NCBI GenBank assembly: GCA_039925145.1
Contig: JBDSZL010000004.1
Span: forward strand, 62,001-126,000
Reading direction: 5' to 3'
Origin: JBDSZL01 sp039925145
Lineage (GTDB): Bacteria; Acidobacteriota; Vicinamibacteria; Vicinamibacterales; SCN-69-37
DNA: 64,000 nt
Shown: in pieces, positions 7,384 through 16,748 of the stretch
Numbering within the stretch: position 1 is the stretch's first letter
How the letters are laid out: every line of letters begins with the position of its first letter
Translations under genes and position numbers: made by a program
The notes under the pieces: generated by a model
Database searches by the model: none
Told to the model about the DNA's origin: nothing
What the model saw: only the letters and a program-made list of their open reading frames with translations

Positions 7384-8945
7384 GTGGTCTCCACGATCCT
7401 CGGGGAAGATGCGGCGAGAGGAGCCGCCTGGTGCGGTGGGTCGATCACCTCGGCCGGCACGTACTCGCGTTCTTGTCGTCGGATGCGCTTGTAGCGCTTG
7501 AAGGCGGTGCGTTCGTCTTCGAGGCCGATCCAGGTCAGGAGACTCGTGCCCCGGAAGGTGTGCCGCATCATCTGCAGGCCGTTGCGCATGACAAACCCCG
7601 GGTCGTGCCTGATGACCGCGGGCAGGTGGCGCACCTTCATCCACCGTTCGGCACGCCAGCGCATGAACTCCACGTCTTCGGCGCCGAGGTGGGTGGTGCG
7701 TACCACGGCCGTCGTGCCGTCGTACTCCTCCACGGCATCCGACACGATGAGGCCGCGCTCGCGGAAATCCCGCGTCATGGGCGTGCCGGGGTACGGCGTT
7801 GGATGCTGGATGTAGGGCCAGTCGACATACTGTCGTGCGAATGCGAGATTGGCCTCGATCGACTCGCGTGTGTCGTCCGGGTTGCCGACAATCAGTCCCC
7901 CGACGACGAACATGCCGTGGCGATGGAGGATGTCGACCGCCTGCAGCGTCGCGTTCCCCACGGTGCGGCCGTTCTGCCGCTCCGCGTTCTTGGCGGCCGC
8001 CCGAAGAAACGTCAAATCGTCGGCGACGATGTTCTCGATGCCCAGGAACACGTACCGGAACCCGGCGCGCCGCATGCAGGCCCCGAGGGCGTCTCCGCCG
8101 GTGAGGAATGCGCTCGTCATGCCCTGCACGATGTAGTCGATGTCGTTGAGGCCGGCGGCGATGATCGCCTCACAGAGCGCGCGGAAGCGCGTGAGGTTCA
8201 GGGTGATGTTGTCATCGACGAGAAAGATCGTCCGCGTGCCCCGCCCATGCGCATCGGCAATGTCAGCGACCACGCGATCGATAGACCATGTGTGAAAGTT
8301 GCGGCCGCGCATCTCGATAATGGAGCAGAAGCTGCAATCGTACGTGCACCCTCGTGAGGTCTCGACGACGTCGACGGGGCGGCCGAGAAAGGTGTAGCCC
8401 TGGAGCACGCGCCCGTCGCGGCGCGGCGGCAGCACCTCGCCGTCGAGCGTGCTGACGTGTCGTGGCGCGTTGCGGACGAAACCCTGCGGCGTGCGGTACG
8501 ACATGCCCGCGATGGCACCGTAGCCGGTGCCGTTCTCACGAGCACGGAGCAATTCCCGAAACGTGATGTCGCCCTCGCCCGAGACGATGACGTCGACGCC
8601 CCAGCTGTCGGTTTCCCAGACGTGTGGTGCCAGACTCGGGTCGTAGCCGCCCACGACGACCAGCGCCTTCGGCGCCAGCTTCCGAACGAGGGCGATGATT
8701 CGCCGTGCGGTGTGGCGCTGGAACGTCATGACCGACAGCCCGACCACGTCTGGTGCGTGGGTCTGCACGAGCCGTGTCACCGTGGCGGCGACGTCCCGCT
8801 GCGCAAGGATCAGGTCTGCGATGGCCACCCGGTGATGCGGGTCGATGTTGCCGGCGAGCGAGGCCAGGGCGCCGTTTGGAAACCGCATGGCCAGGGCGGG
8901 CGTGTGCTCGAAGGCATCGGGCATCGAGAGCAGCAGAACGTTCAT
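7380..8945 (-). CDS. B12-binding domain radical SAM protein
   Basis: 521 residues. Residues 1-~150 form a cobalamin-binding-like Rossmann domain ('PDVVGLSVMTFQRHTARRII', then 'ALVVVGGYDPS', and 'VDVIVSGEGDITFRELL'). The radical SAM core begins with 'SRGCTYDCSFC', giving the CxxxCxxC cluster ligands Cys200, Cys204 and Cys207. Later motifs include 'IFLVDDNITLN' and 'VFLGIEN', as in BchE-like methyltransferases and cyclases. The ATG at 8945 has a strong AAGGAGGA site just upstream; upstream in-frame starts do not. The substrate is unknown; hopanoid, bacteriochlorophyll or lipid modification enzymes share this architecture. Partner gene: the DUF4412 protein, coupled at the 3' end. Confidence 0.85.
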   Translation of the reverse strand: MNVLLLSMPDAFEHTPALAMRFPNGALASLAGNIDPHHRVAIADLILAQRDVAATVTRLVQTHAPDVVGLSVMTFQRHTARRIIALVRKLAPKALVVVGGYDPSLAPHVWETDSWGVDVIVSGEGDITFRELLRARENGTGYGAIAGMSYRTPQGFVRNAPRHVSTLDGEVLPPRRDGRVLQGYTFLGRPVDVVETSRGCTYDCSFCSIIEMRGRNFHTWSIDRVVADIADAHGRGTRTIFLVDDNITLNLTRFRALCEAIIAAGLNDIDYIVQGMTSAFLTGGDALGACMRRAGFRYVFLGIENIVADDLTFLRAAAKNAERQNGRTVGNATLQAVDILHRHGMFVVGGLIVGNPDDTRESIEANLAFARQYVDWPYIQHPTPYPGTPMTRDFRERGLIVSDAVEEYDGTTAVVRTTHLGAEDVEFMRWRAERWMKVRHLPAVIRHDPGFVMRNGLQMMRHTFRGTSLLTWIGLEDERTAFKRYKRIRRQEREYVPAEVIDPPHQAAPLAASSPRIVETT

Positions 8946-9161
8946 GGCATTCCTCCTTACCACCGCCGGGGTGCCCCGTGCCGATTTGCCCATCCTGCGG
9001 CAAGGGCCGTGCGAAGGCAAGTACGACTCAGCGAGCGTCGGCCGGGTGCCGGCCGGGCGTCGGCGGCCCGTGCTATTTTGAAGGGCTCGACAAAGGCTGT
9101 GACCGTGGGCGCGGTGCCCGCCGGTGGCCTGCCTGCTGGCTTGGAGCGGCCGTCATCGTTC

Positions 9162-12100
9162 ATGAAGAAACTGCTCGCGCTCAACCGCGGCGAAATCGCC
9201 ATCCGGATCATGCGCGCGGCCACCGAGCTGGGGCTGCGCACCGTCGCGATCTTCCCGAAAGAAGACGCCCTCAGCCTGCACCGCTTCAAGGCCGATGAGG
9301 CCTACCAGATCGGCGAGGGCAAGGGCCCGGTGCAGGCCTACCTGGATGTCGACGCCATTGTCGCGCTGGCTCAGGAGAAGGGTGTCGACGCCATCCATCC
9401 CGGCTACGGCTTCTTGTCGGAGAACCCCGAGCTGCCTCGCGCCTGCCTCAAAGCGGGTATCACCTGTGTTGGACCGAGCGCCGAGCTGCTCGAACTGCTC
9501 GGTGACAAGACGGCGGCGCGGCGTCTCGCCGCCAGATCCGGCGTTCCTATCATCCCGGGTCTGGACCACGCGCTGACCGACGTCGCCGATGTCAGACGCG
9601 CGGCCGACCAGGTGGGCTACCCGCTCATCATCAAGGCCGCGTTCGGCGGTGGCGGTCGCGGGATGCGTGTGGTGGAATCACCGGGCGAGCTGGTGAGCCG
9701 CTTCGACGAAGCCAGCCGGGAAGCGGCGGCGGCGTTCGGCAACGGCGCGGTCTTCATGGAGCGGTACATCCGCAAGCCGCGCCATATCGAAGTGCAGGTG
9801 CTTGGCGACCGGGCTGGAAACGTCGTGCATCTGTACGAGCGCGACTGTTCCGTGCAGCGTCGCCACCAGAAGGTGGTCGAGGTGGCGCCGGCCGTCGGGC
9901 TCGATCCCGACGTGCGGCTGGCGATCTGCAGCGCCGCGGTCCGGCTGCTGAAGACCGCCGGGTACTGCAACGCCGGCACTGTGGAATTCCTGCTCGATAG
10001 CGCCACCAACGAGTGGTTCTTCATCGAGGTCAATCCGCGCATCCAGGTGGAGCACACGGTCACCGAGATGGTGACCGGCATCGATCTCGTGCGCTGCCAG
10101 ATTCTGATCGCGCAGGGCTGTCTCCTGCACGGGCCTGAGATGGGCCTGCCACCGCAGGATCAGATGCCGGTGCATGGCTACGCGCTGCAGTGCCGCGTCA
10201 CCACGGAGGACCCGCAGAACAACTTCGTCCCCGACTACGGGAAGATCCACACCTACCGATCGCCGGCTGGGTTCGGCGTGCGACTCGACGGCGGATCCGC
10301 CTACGGCGGAGCGGTCATCAGCCCGTACTACGATTCGCTGCTCGTGAAGCTGACGGTGTGGGGGCAGGAGTTCTCGCACGCGTGCCGCCGGATGGACCGC
10401 GCGCTGCGGGAGTTCCGCATCCGGGGTGTCAAGACGAACATCCCCTTCCTCGAGAACGTCGTCAATCACCCCGTCTTCCAGAGCGGTCGCGTCACGACGA
10501 GCTTTCTGGACGAGACGCCGGGTCTGTTTCGATTTGCGCCGCGGCAGGATCGCGCGACGAAGCTGTTGACCTACCTCGCAGACGTGATCGTCAACGGGAA
10601 CTCGGAAGTGAAGGGCAAGGCCGAGCCGGCGCGGCTCGAGGCCGCACCGATCCCGTCCCATGTCGCGGGCACTCCACCGCCTGGCACCCGTCAGTTGCTC
10701 GAGAAACTGGGCGCCGAAGGCTTTGCGGCATGGACGAGCCGGCAGAAGCGCCTGCTTCTGACGGACACGACGCTGCGCGACGCGCATCAGTCGCTGATGG
10801 CGACCCGGCTGCGCACGTACGACATGACGGCGATTGCCAATTTCATCGCGCACGCCATGCCGGAGTTGTACAGCCTCGAGATGTGGGGCGGCGCGACCTT
10901 CGACGTCTCCATGCGGTTCCTCCATGAGGATCCGTGGACACGCATGAGGCGCCTGCGCGAGCTGATTCCCAACATCTGCTTTCAGATGCTGTTGCGCGCC
11001 TCGAATGCGGTCGGCTACACGGCCTATCCCGACAACGCCGTGCGGGAGTTCGTCACCGAAGCGGCGACACAGGGGATGGACATCTTTCGCGTGTTCGACT
11101 CGCTGAACTGGCTGCCGAACATGAAGGTGGCCATGGAGGCGATTCGCAAGACCGGCCGCGTGTGCGAAGCGGCGGTCTGCTACACGGGCGACATCCTCGA
11201 CCCGGCGCGTGACAAATACCCGCTCGAGTACTACGTACGCACCGCAAAGGAACTGGAGCGGATGGGCGCGCACGTGCTCGGCATCAAGGACATGGCCGGA
11301 CTCTGCCGGCCGTATGCCGCCGAGAAACTGGTGCGCGCGCTCAAGAGCGAAATCGGCATCCCGATCCACTTCCACACGCATGACACGAGCGGCATCAACG
11401 CCGCGTCCATCCTGAAAGCATCCGAGGCGGGCGTGGACGTCGCCGACGCGGCGGCGGCGGCGATGAGCGGCACCACGAGCCAGCCGAATCTCAATTCAAT
11501 CGTCGCGGCGCTCGCGCATACGAAGCGGGCGACGGGCGTGAATCTCGACGCGCTGAATCAGTACTCGGACTACTGGGAGGTGGTGCGAGCCTACTACGAG
11601 CCCTTCGACAACGCGCCGCTCTCGGGTACGGCCGAGGTCTACATCCATGAGATGCCGGGCGGCCAGTACACGAACCTTCGCGAGCAGGCCGAAGCGATGG
11701 GCCTCGGCGAGCGCTGGGCCGAAATCGGCCGCACCTACGCGGACGTCAACCAGGCCTTCGGCGACATCGTCAAAGTCACTCCCTCGAGCAAAGTGGTGGG
11801 CGACATGGCCATCTTCCTCGTCACGCACGGCATGACGATGAAGGAGTTCGAGGCGCTCGGCGTCAGCCACAATCTCACGCTGCCCAACTCCGTGGTGGAC
11901 ATGTTCGCAGGCTCGCTCGGACAGCCAGAGGGCGGCTGGCCGCGGAAGCTCCAGAAGATCATCCTGCGCGATCAGAAGCCGATCAAGGGCCGGCCCGGCG
12001 CCAGTCTGCCCCCGATCGATATGGCGGCGACGGCCGCAGACCTCGAACGGCTCATCGGACGAAAGCCGCTGCACGACGAGGTCCTCAGCTATGTGATGTA

Positions 12101-12599
12101 CCCCGACGTGTTCATCAAGTTCGCCCGCGGCCAGCAGAGCTACGGCGACGTGGGCGTGCTGCCGACGCGTCCCTTCTTCTACGGGATGCGCACCGGCGAC
12201 GTCATCGCGGTGGAGCTCGAGCCAGGCAAGACGATCGTCGTGAAATTCCTCACCGTGGGTGAGCTCCGTCCGGACGGGCAGCGGACCGTATTCTTCGAGC
12301 TCAACGGACAACCACGAGAGGTGGGCATCCGGGACAAGTCGCAGAAGACCACCGGCGCGCCCAAGGAGATGGCCGATCCCAATCATTCGGGTCACATCGG
12401 CGCGCCAACGCCGGGCATTGTCACGGCCGTCGCGGTCGAGCAGGGACAGGTGGTCGAGAAAGGGCAGAAGCTGCTGATTCTCGAGGCGATGAAGATGCAG
12501 AGCACGGTCTACGCGCCCGTTGCCGGTAAGGTCGCGCGCCGGCTCGTGCAGCCGGGCCAGGCTGTCGAGACGAAAGAGCTGCTCCTGGTCATCGAATAG
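9162..12599 (+). CDS. pyc: Pyruvate carboxylase
   Basis: 1145 residues, the normal size of single-chain pyruvate carboxylase, which makes oxaloacetate from pyruvate, bicarbonate and ATP. Domains in order: biotin carboxylase (1-~460, starting MKKLLALNRGEIAIRI, with 'KAAFGGGGRGMRVV' and 'FIEVNPRIQVEHTVTE'), carboxyltransferase (~525-800, 'LLLTDTTLRDAHQSLMATR', 'LEMWGGATFDV', 'HFHTHDTSG'), and the biotin carrier domain with 'LEAMKMQS', Lys1111 being the biotin site. The start was chosen by family alignment; in-frame GTG codons at 9099 and 9105 would add about 20 residues. A TATTTT box lies at 9074-9079. It is divergent from the radical SAM gene and anaplerotic in role. Confidence 0.96.
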   Translation: MKKLLALNRGEIAIRIMRAATELGLRTVAIFPKEDALSLHRFKADEAYQIGEGKGPVQAYLDVDAIVALAQEKGVDAIHPGYGFLSENPELPRACLKAGITCVGPSAELLELLGDKTAARRLAARSGVPIIPGLDHALTDVADVRRAADQVGYPLIIKAAFGGGGRGMRVVESPGELVSRFDEASREAAAAFGNGAVFMERYIRKPRHIEVQVLGDRAGNVVHLYERDCSVQRRHQKVVEVAPAVGLDPDVRLAICSAAVRLLKTAGYCNAGTVEFLLDSATNEWFFIEVNPRIQVEHTVTEMVTGIDLVRCQILIAQGCLLHGPEMGLPPQDQMPVHGYALQCRVTTEDPQNNFVPDYGKIHTYRSPAGFGVRLDGGSAYGGAVISPYYDSLLVKLTVWGQEFSHACRRMDRALREFRIRGVKTNIPFLENVVNHPVFQSGRVTTSFLDETPGLFRFAPRQDRATKLLTYLADVIVNGNSEVKGKAEPARLEAAPIPSHVAGTPPPGTRQLLEKLGAEGFAAWTSRQKRLLLTDTTLRDAHQSLMATRLRTYDMTAIANFIAHAMPELYSLEMWGGATFDVSMRFLHEDPWTRMRRLRELIPNICFQMLLRASNAVGYTAYPDNAVREFVTEAATQGMDIFRVFDSLNWLPNMKVAMEAIRKTGRVCEAAVCYTGDILDPARDKYPLEYYVRTAKELERMGAHVLGIKDMAGLCRPYAAEKLVRALKSEIGIPIHFHTHDTSGINAASILKASEAGVDVADAAAAAMSGTTSQPNLNSIVAALAHTKRATGVNLDALNQYSDYWEVVRAYYEPFDNAPLSGTAEVYIHEMPGGQYTNLREQAEAMGLGERWAEIGRTYADVNQAFGDIVKVTPSSKVVGDMAIFLVTHGMTMKEFEALGVSHNLTLPNSVVDMFAGSLGQPEGGWPRKLQKIILRDQKPIKGRPGASLPPIDMAATAADLERLIGRKPLHDEVLSYVMYPDVFIKFARGQQSYGDVGVLPTRPFFYGMRTGDVIAVELEPGKTIVVKFLTVGELRPDGQRTVFFELNGQPREVGIRDKSQKTTGAPKEMADPNHSGHIGAPTPGIVTAVAVEQGQVVEKGQKLLILEAMKMQSTVYAPVAGKVARRLVQPGQAVETKELLLVIE

Positions 12600-12655
12600 C
12601 AGAAAACGCGGAACCGAGAGACAATCGGCCCGGTTGACCTCTGGAAGGAGTTCCC

Positions 12656-13249
12656 ATGAACGTGGTGCCGCTCATCGCCCTCCTTATCGCGACTGTACTC
12701 TCCGGTACGCAGACCTACACGCCAGATGCCGACGGCTTCATTCGGAATTGGCTGGTTCTCGCTCCGATTGCCGTTGAAGAGGATTCGGGTGCGACTGAAA
12801 TCGACAAGGACCTGGTCAACGGCGAGGCGGCGATCAAGCCGAAGGCCGGCGACAAAGTGTCGAGCCTGGGCACAACGTGGACCTGGACACCCCACACCAC
12901 GTCCGATTACTTCATCGATTTCAGGGAGTCTTTCGGCAAAGACCGCGGCGAAGACGCGGCGGCCTACGCGGTGGCCTATGTCATCTCGGACGCCGACATG
13001 ACCGTGAAGCTCTCGATGGGCTCCAACGACCAGTTCAAGGCGTGGCTCAACGGGAAGCAGGTGCTGAGGTTCGGGGAGACGAGGACCCTCGAGAAGGACA
13101 CGGACACCGCGGACGTCACGCTTCTCAAAGGGCAGAACGTGCTCGTCTTCAAGGTGATCAACGAGAAGAACAGCTGGCAGGGCTGTGCGCGGTTCACCAA
13201 GGACGGCGTCGGGGTGAAGAACCTCAGAATCTCGGTCGCGCCCCAGTAG
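12656..13249 (+). CDS. Small secreted beta-sandwich protein
   Basis: 197 residues, not recognised as a named family. A short signal peptide ('MNVVPLIALLIATVLSGTQ') precedes a domain beginning 'ADGFIRNWLVLAPI'. The central part ('AVAYVISDADMTVKLSMGSNDQFKAWLNGKQV') and the end ('GVKNLRISVAP') resemble the jelly-roll modules found in glycoside hydrolases and sugar-binding proteins, where a 'GSDD.v.vwlNG' pattern is common. A clear AAGGAG site lies 6 nt before the ATG. It follows pyc by 56 nt but is unlikely to be functionally linked. I infer a small secreted or periplasmic binding protein. Confidence 0.7.
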   Translation: MNVVPLIALLIATVLSGTQTYTPDADGFIRNWLVLAPIAVEEDSGATEIDKDLVNGEAAIKPKAGDKVSSLGTTWTWTPHTTSDYFIDFRESFGKDRGEDAAAYAVAYVISDADMTVKLSMGSNDQFKAWLNGKQVLRFGETRTLEKDTDTADVTLLKGQNVLVFKVINEKNSWQGCARFTKDGVGVKNLRISVAPQ

Positions 13250-13268
13250 ACCAGCCGTCGTGTCATGA

Positions 13269-13294
13269 GGGGCAGCCGCTGTCGTGGCTGCCCC
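13269..13294. terminator. Hairpin between convergent genes
   Basis: A 9-bp perfect GC-rich stem (13269-13277 with 13286-13294) and an 8-nt loop, between the convergent 3' ends at 13249 and 13307. No clear T-run on either side. Probably a shared transcription stop. Confidence 0.5.
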
Positions 13295-13306
13295 GGCCAC
13301 TGCCGT

Positions 13307-13729
13307 CTAGCTGTACATCTGCTGTCGGGCGCTCAGCCTCGTCCATCCACGGGCGATGCGATAAATGAACCAGATCGTCACCGCGCCCAGTGGCAGCCAC
13401 ACCACGATGATGCCAATGCCGAGCGTCATGACGAGGAAGAGGCCGCAGAGCGCGACCCAGAGAAGCCCGAACCAGAACGTGCGAATCTGCCACCGGAAGT
13501 GGGATTCGAGCCACGTGCCCCGAGCCTCGCCCCGCTTGATGTAGTTCAGAATCACCGCGATGATCGACGGCCACCCCGTGAGAAACGCGCCGATGACGGT
13601 GGCCGCGCCAAGAATCCCCGTGAGCAGGCTGAACGCATGCAGCGCATAAATTGTCGTGGTCCAGCCGATGAGTGAGCTCGACCTGGCATCGAGCGTCGTG
13701 ACCGCTGGCGTGTGAGCTGGCACATTCAT
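13307..13729 (-). CDS. Small membrane protein (DUF4870/Tic20-like)
   Basis: 140 residues with three to four membrane helices: 'IYALHAFSLLTGILGAATVI', 'TGWPSIIAVILNYI', 'FWFGLLWVALCGLFLVM', 'GIIVVWLPLGAVTIWFIYRI'. The spacing, with a polar 'RGTWLESHFRWQIRTF' loop and a final 'YRIARGWTRL', matches small DUF4870-type membrane proteins of unknown function. The ATG at 13729 is preceded by AGAGGAA at good distance; the longer upstream frame has none. It lies downstream of the cytochrome c/quinoprotein operon, but an intrinsic terminator at 13807-13834 separates them, so it is probably transcribed on its own. Confidence 0.75.
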   Translation of the reverse strand: MNVPAHTPAVTTLDARSSSLIGWTTTIYALHAFSLLTGILGAATVIGAFLTGWPSIIAVILNYIKRGEARGTWLESHFRWQIRTFWFGLLWVALCGLFLVMTLGIGIIVVWLPLGAVTIWFIYRIARGWTRLSARQQMYS

Positions 13730-13806
13730 GGTGTTCCTCTTTACCGGTAAAGACGTGTGGATTGCGGGCTCGGGTTCCAGCGATGGTCCGCGACTGGCTC
13801 TGAACG

Positions 13807-13834
13807 AAAAAGGGGCGGACACGGTGTCCGCCCC
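13807..13834 (-). terminator. Rho-independent terminator of the quinoprotein operon
   Basis: Perfect 10-bp GC stem (13812-13821 with 13825-13834) and a CGG loop. On the minus strand it is followed at once by five T (13811-13807). It lies 26 nt after the quinoprotein stop. The best intrinsic terminator in the window. Confidence 0.85.
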
Positions 13835-13859
13835 TGCGTGTGGACTTAATCGGCAGGCG

Positions 13860-15578
13860 TCAGTTCATCACAAACGAATACAGCGCGTCGCCGACGGCGA
13901 CGAGCACGTACTGATGACCGTCGAGCATGTAGGTTTCGGGCGCGTTCGTCGGATTACCGATGCGCGCGTGCCAGAGCGGCTTGCCGTTTGTCGCGTCGAA
14001 CGACACGAAGTTGCCGGCGCCATCGCCCGTGAAGAGGATCTTACCCGCCGTAGCGAGCACGCCGATGCCGCTGCCCCCCGCGCTGGCGTACTGATGCCGC
14101 CACACAACCTTACCGGTCTTGTAGTCGATGGCGGTCAGGTTGCTCGGCAGCCCTCCGACAGCGACTCGCAGCTTGCCGCCAAGCCCCATTGACCCTCGAG
14201 GATCGGGATCGGTCAGATAGAGCATGTTGAAGCCGTTGTCTTCGGTCACGTAGAACAGGCCCGTATCCGGTGAGTACGCCGGCGGCTGCCAGTTGACGAC
14301 GCCGCCCTCGGGAGGCGAGACCAGCGCACCGGGAATCGTCGCTTCTTTTTCCGGGTTGGGCTCGGGCGCGCCATTGGGACGCATCGAGGCGGCCCAGTTC
14401 GTGGTCGTGCCGAACTTGCTGCTCGCGACGAGCTTGCCGTTGGTGCGATCCAGCGTAAAGAAGTAGCCGTTCCGTGAGGCGGTCGACACGAGCTTACGCG
14501 GCTGCCCGTTGATGACCCCGTCGATCAGGATCGGCGTCTGCGCCGAATCCCAGTCGTGCGTGTCGTGCGGCGATGTCTGGTAGTACCACGCCATCTTGCC
14601 CGTGTCGACGTTCACCGCCACGATCGAACACGTGAACAGGTTGTCGCCCTTGCGTCCCGCGCCCGTGTAGCCCGGCGTCGGGTTGCCCGTGCCGAAGATG
14701 TACAGGTGCGTCTCGGGATCGTACGAGCCGGGGATCCAGACCTGTCCGCCGCCATGCCGCGCGGCGTCGAGGCTGGGCCACGTATCGAGACCCGGGTCGC
14801 CGGCGTTCATCGGCACCGTGTAGAACTTCCACTGGAGTTTGCCCGTCTCCGGGTCGAACGACTGCAGGAAGCCGGGCATGTCCGAGTCGTTCCCGGTGCC
14901 CACCAGCAGGTGGTCGCCCACGACGATGGGGGCTGGCGTCGAGAAGTACTGTTCTTCGAATGAGGCGAGAGGAACGTGCCAGCGCTCCTTGCCGGTCTTT
15001 GCGTCGAGCGACACGAGGTAGTCGTCGGGCGTCTCGAAGTAGAGGTTGTTGTGCCAGAGCGCGGGCCCACGACTTCCAATGTGCGTGGAACCGCGCGTCT
15101 TCCAGAAGTAGTGCCAGATCTCGCGCCCATCGCGCGCGTCGATGGCCCAGGCGTTGTCGGGAGCCGTGGCGTAGAGGATGCCATCGACCTGGAGGATGGC
15201 GCCCTTGAGCGACGCTCCGCCGATGCCGAAGTCGGCCGTGCCTTCGCCGCCGATGATCATCGGCGTTCCGCCGCCACCGCCCGCTCCTCCGCGCCCGCCG
15301 CCGCGGCCTCCTCCGCCGGCCGCGCCTGCACCGCCCGCCGGACCCGCACCGCCGCTGACGCGTCCGATCCAGGCGAGTGCCAGGCCCTTGACCGTGCTCT
15401 GATTCGCCTGGGTCAACGCGCTATATCGTCGCCCGGTGTAGTCGCCCGAGTAGGTCGGCCATGAATCGGCGAGCGGCTCGAGCAGGGTAGCCGGGTCGAG
15501 ACCCCCTTGCCCCTGCCCTGCCAGAATTGCGGGAGCCAGAACCAATGACGTCGTGAGCAGCAGCTTCTTGAGTGTCAT
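13860..15578 (-). CDS. PQQ-type quinoprotein (alcohol dehydrogenase-like beta-propeller)
   Basis: 572 residues. The signal peptide (1-~20) is followed by 'DSWPTYSGDYTGRRYSAL', the usual start of quinoprotein alcohol/sugar dehydrogenases. A glycine-rich insert at about 76-104 interrupts the N-terminal region. Propeller blades follow with tryptophan-docking repeats such as 'AIDARDGREIWHYFWKT', 'SLDAKTGKERWHVP', 'SFDPETGKLQWKFYT' and 'SFDATNGKPLWHARIG'. These motifs indicate a periplasmic PQQ-dependent dehydrogenase or a PQQ-like propeller. The upstream gene is a cytochrome c overlapping by 4 nt, a natural electron acceptor. Substrate unknown; no PQQ synthesis genes are here. Confidence 0.85.
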   Translation of the reverse strand: MTLKKLLLTTSLVLAPAILAGQGQGGLDPATLLEPLADSWPTYSGDYTGRRYSALTQANQSTVKGLALAWIGRVSGGAGPAGGAGAAGGGGRGGGRGGAGGGGGTPMIIGGEGTADFGIGGASLKGAILQVDGILYATAPDNAWAIDARDGREIWHYFWKTRGSTHIGSRGPALWHNNLYFETPDDYLVSLDAKTGKERWHVPLASFEEQYFSTPAPIVVGDHLLVGTGNDSDMPGFLQSFDPETGKLQWKFYTVPMNAGDPGLDTWPSLDAARHGGGQVWIPGSYDPETHLYIFGTGNPTPGYTGAGRKGDNLFTCSIVAVNVDTGKMAWYYQTSPHDTHDWDSAQTPILIDGVINGQPRKLVSTASRNGYFFTLDRTNGKLVASSKFGTTTNWAASMRPNGAPEPNPEKEATIPGALVSPPEGGVVNWQPPAYSPDTGLFYVTEDNGFNMLYLTDPDPRGSMGLGGKLRVAVGGLPSNLTAIDYKTGKVVWRHQYASAGGSGIGVLATAGKILFTGDGAGNFVSFDATNGKPLWHARIGNPTNAPETYMLDGHQYVLVAVGDALYSFVMN

Positions 15579-16531
15579 TTCAGGGTCACCAGGTAGGCAG
15601 TAACGTCGTGGATGTCTTTGTCGGTGTAGACCGCGAGCAGCTTGCGGTGCCCTTCCATCGGGTCGTGCACTTCGACCTTGGGCACGTCACCGTCGCGATT
15701 GAATGTGCGCATGGTGCCGTCGGCCAGACCGACCACGACCTGAAAGTCATCGACGCGAACGAGCCGCCCGTCGACTTTCGGTCCGGCCGCGGGCGTTACG
15801 GTGACTGTGACCGGTGTGCCGCCTCCGCGTCCGCCACCTCCGCGGCCACCGCCTCCGCCAACCGACCCCGAGATCCAGCCGTTCTGTAGGTCGGTGGGGC
15901 TCGCGGCCTTCGAGCCGATGGCGCGCAGGTCCCCGGTGGCTGAATGACACGAGCTGCACTTGGATGTGAAATATGCCTGGCCGGCGGCCGCGTTGCCAAC
16001 CAGGATGTTCAGCACCACGGGCGGCCCGGCCGGCGGCGCGCCCTGCCCGCGCGCACTCGCGACCACGCTGTGGATGTACTCGGCGATGGCGAGCACGTCG
16101 GCGTCTGGCAGGTTGATGGCCGCCATGCCGCCAGGGCCCGATCGACTGCCGTGCACGATTGGGAGGATGAGCTCGCCTGCCTGATCTTTGAGCACGGTGT
16201 CGGAGCGAAGCAGATTTGGACCGCCTTCATCTCCGCCGCGCAAATCGGTTCCGTGGCAGCTCACGCAGCTGATGCCGAACAGCACCTTGCCGCGTGCGAT
16301 CAGCGTCGGGTCGCCCTGTGGCCGCTGCTGGGCAGGAAATGTGGCCGGACCCCCGGCGGCGCGCCCGCGTCCCTGCGCGGCTGGCGCCTGTGCACCCGCC
16401 GCACCAGGCGCCTGAGCCGGAGGCGGATTTGGGGCGGGTGCCTGGGGAGGGGCCTGTGCCGTCACGTGCACGGCGACCATGAGCGTAAGTCCCGCGACAA
16501 CCGCCGGGACCAGACGTGTCTTGAACTGCAT
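15575..16531 (-). CDS. Di-haem cytochrome c, partner of the quinoprotein
   Basis: 318 residues. A signal peptide ('VPAVVAGLTLMVAVHVTAQ') is followed by a Pro/Ala/Gln linker. Haem motif one is CVSCH (Cys89, Cys92, His93); motif two is CSSCH (Cys192, Cys195, His196). A glycine/arginine run (about 225-238) is much like the insert of the partner. Between the haem motifs is 'NLPDADVLAIAEYIHSVV', the usual last helix of a cytochrome c domain. The C-terminal 110 residues have no haem motif and look beta-rich. The start at 16531 has GAGGTG just upstream. Its stop overlaps the quinoprotein ATG, so both should be made together and pass electrons towards the respiratory chain. Confidence 0.87.
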   Translation of the reverse strand: MQFKTRLVPAVVAGLTLMVAVHVTAQAPPQAPAPNPPPAQAPGAAGAQAPAAQGRGRAAGGPATFPAQQRPQGDPTLIARGKVLFGISCVSCHGTDLRGGDEGGPNLLRSDTVLKDQAGELILPIVHGSRSGPGGMAAINLPDADVLAIAEYIHSVVASARGQGAPPAGPPVVLNILVGNAAAGQAYFTSKCSSCHSATGDLRAIGSKAASPTDLQNGWISGSVGGGGGRGGGGRGGGTPVTVTVTPAAGPKVDGRLVRVDDFQVVVGLADGTMRTFNRDGDVPKVEVHDPMEGHRKLLAVYTDKDIHDVTAYLVTLK

Positions 16532-16748
16532 CTTCACCTCGACGTGGACAATGGCGAACCTGGCTCGCGTGGACCCGGCGGTCCTCCGATAGACCGACCG
16601 CGCCACCAAAAAATGCCCTGCCAACCAGATTGAGTAACCGGCCCATCATAGTGCGGCTCGGGCTGGGGTCGCTCGTTTCAGCCGTCCGCGTGGCAATCTG
16701 GCCGCCGGGCCGGTCGAACAGCAGGCAATTCCGATAGAGTAGACCGTC

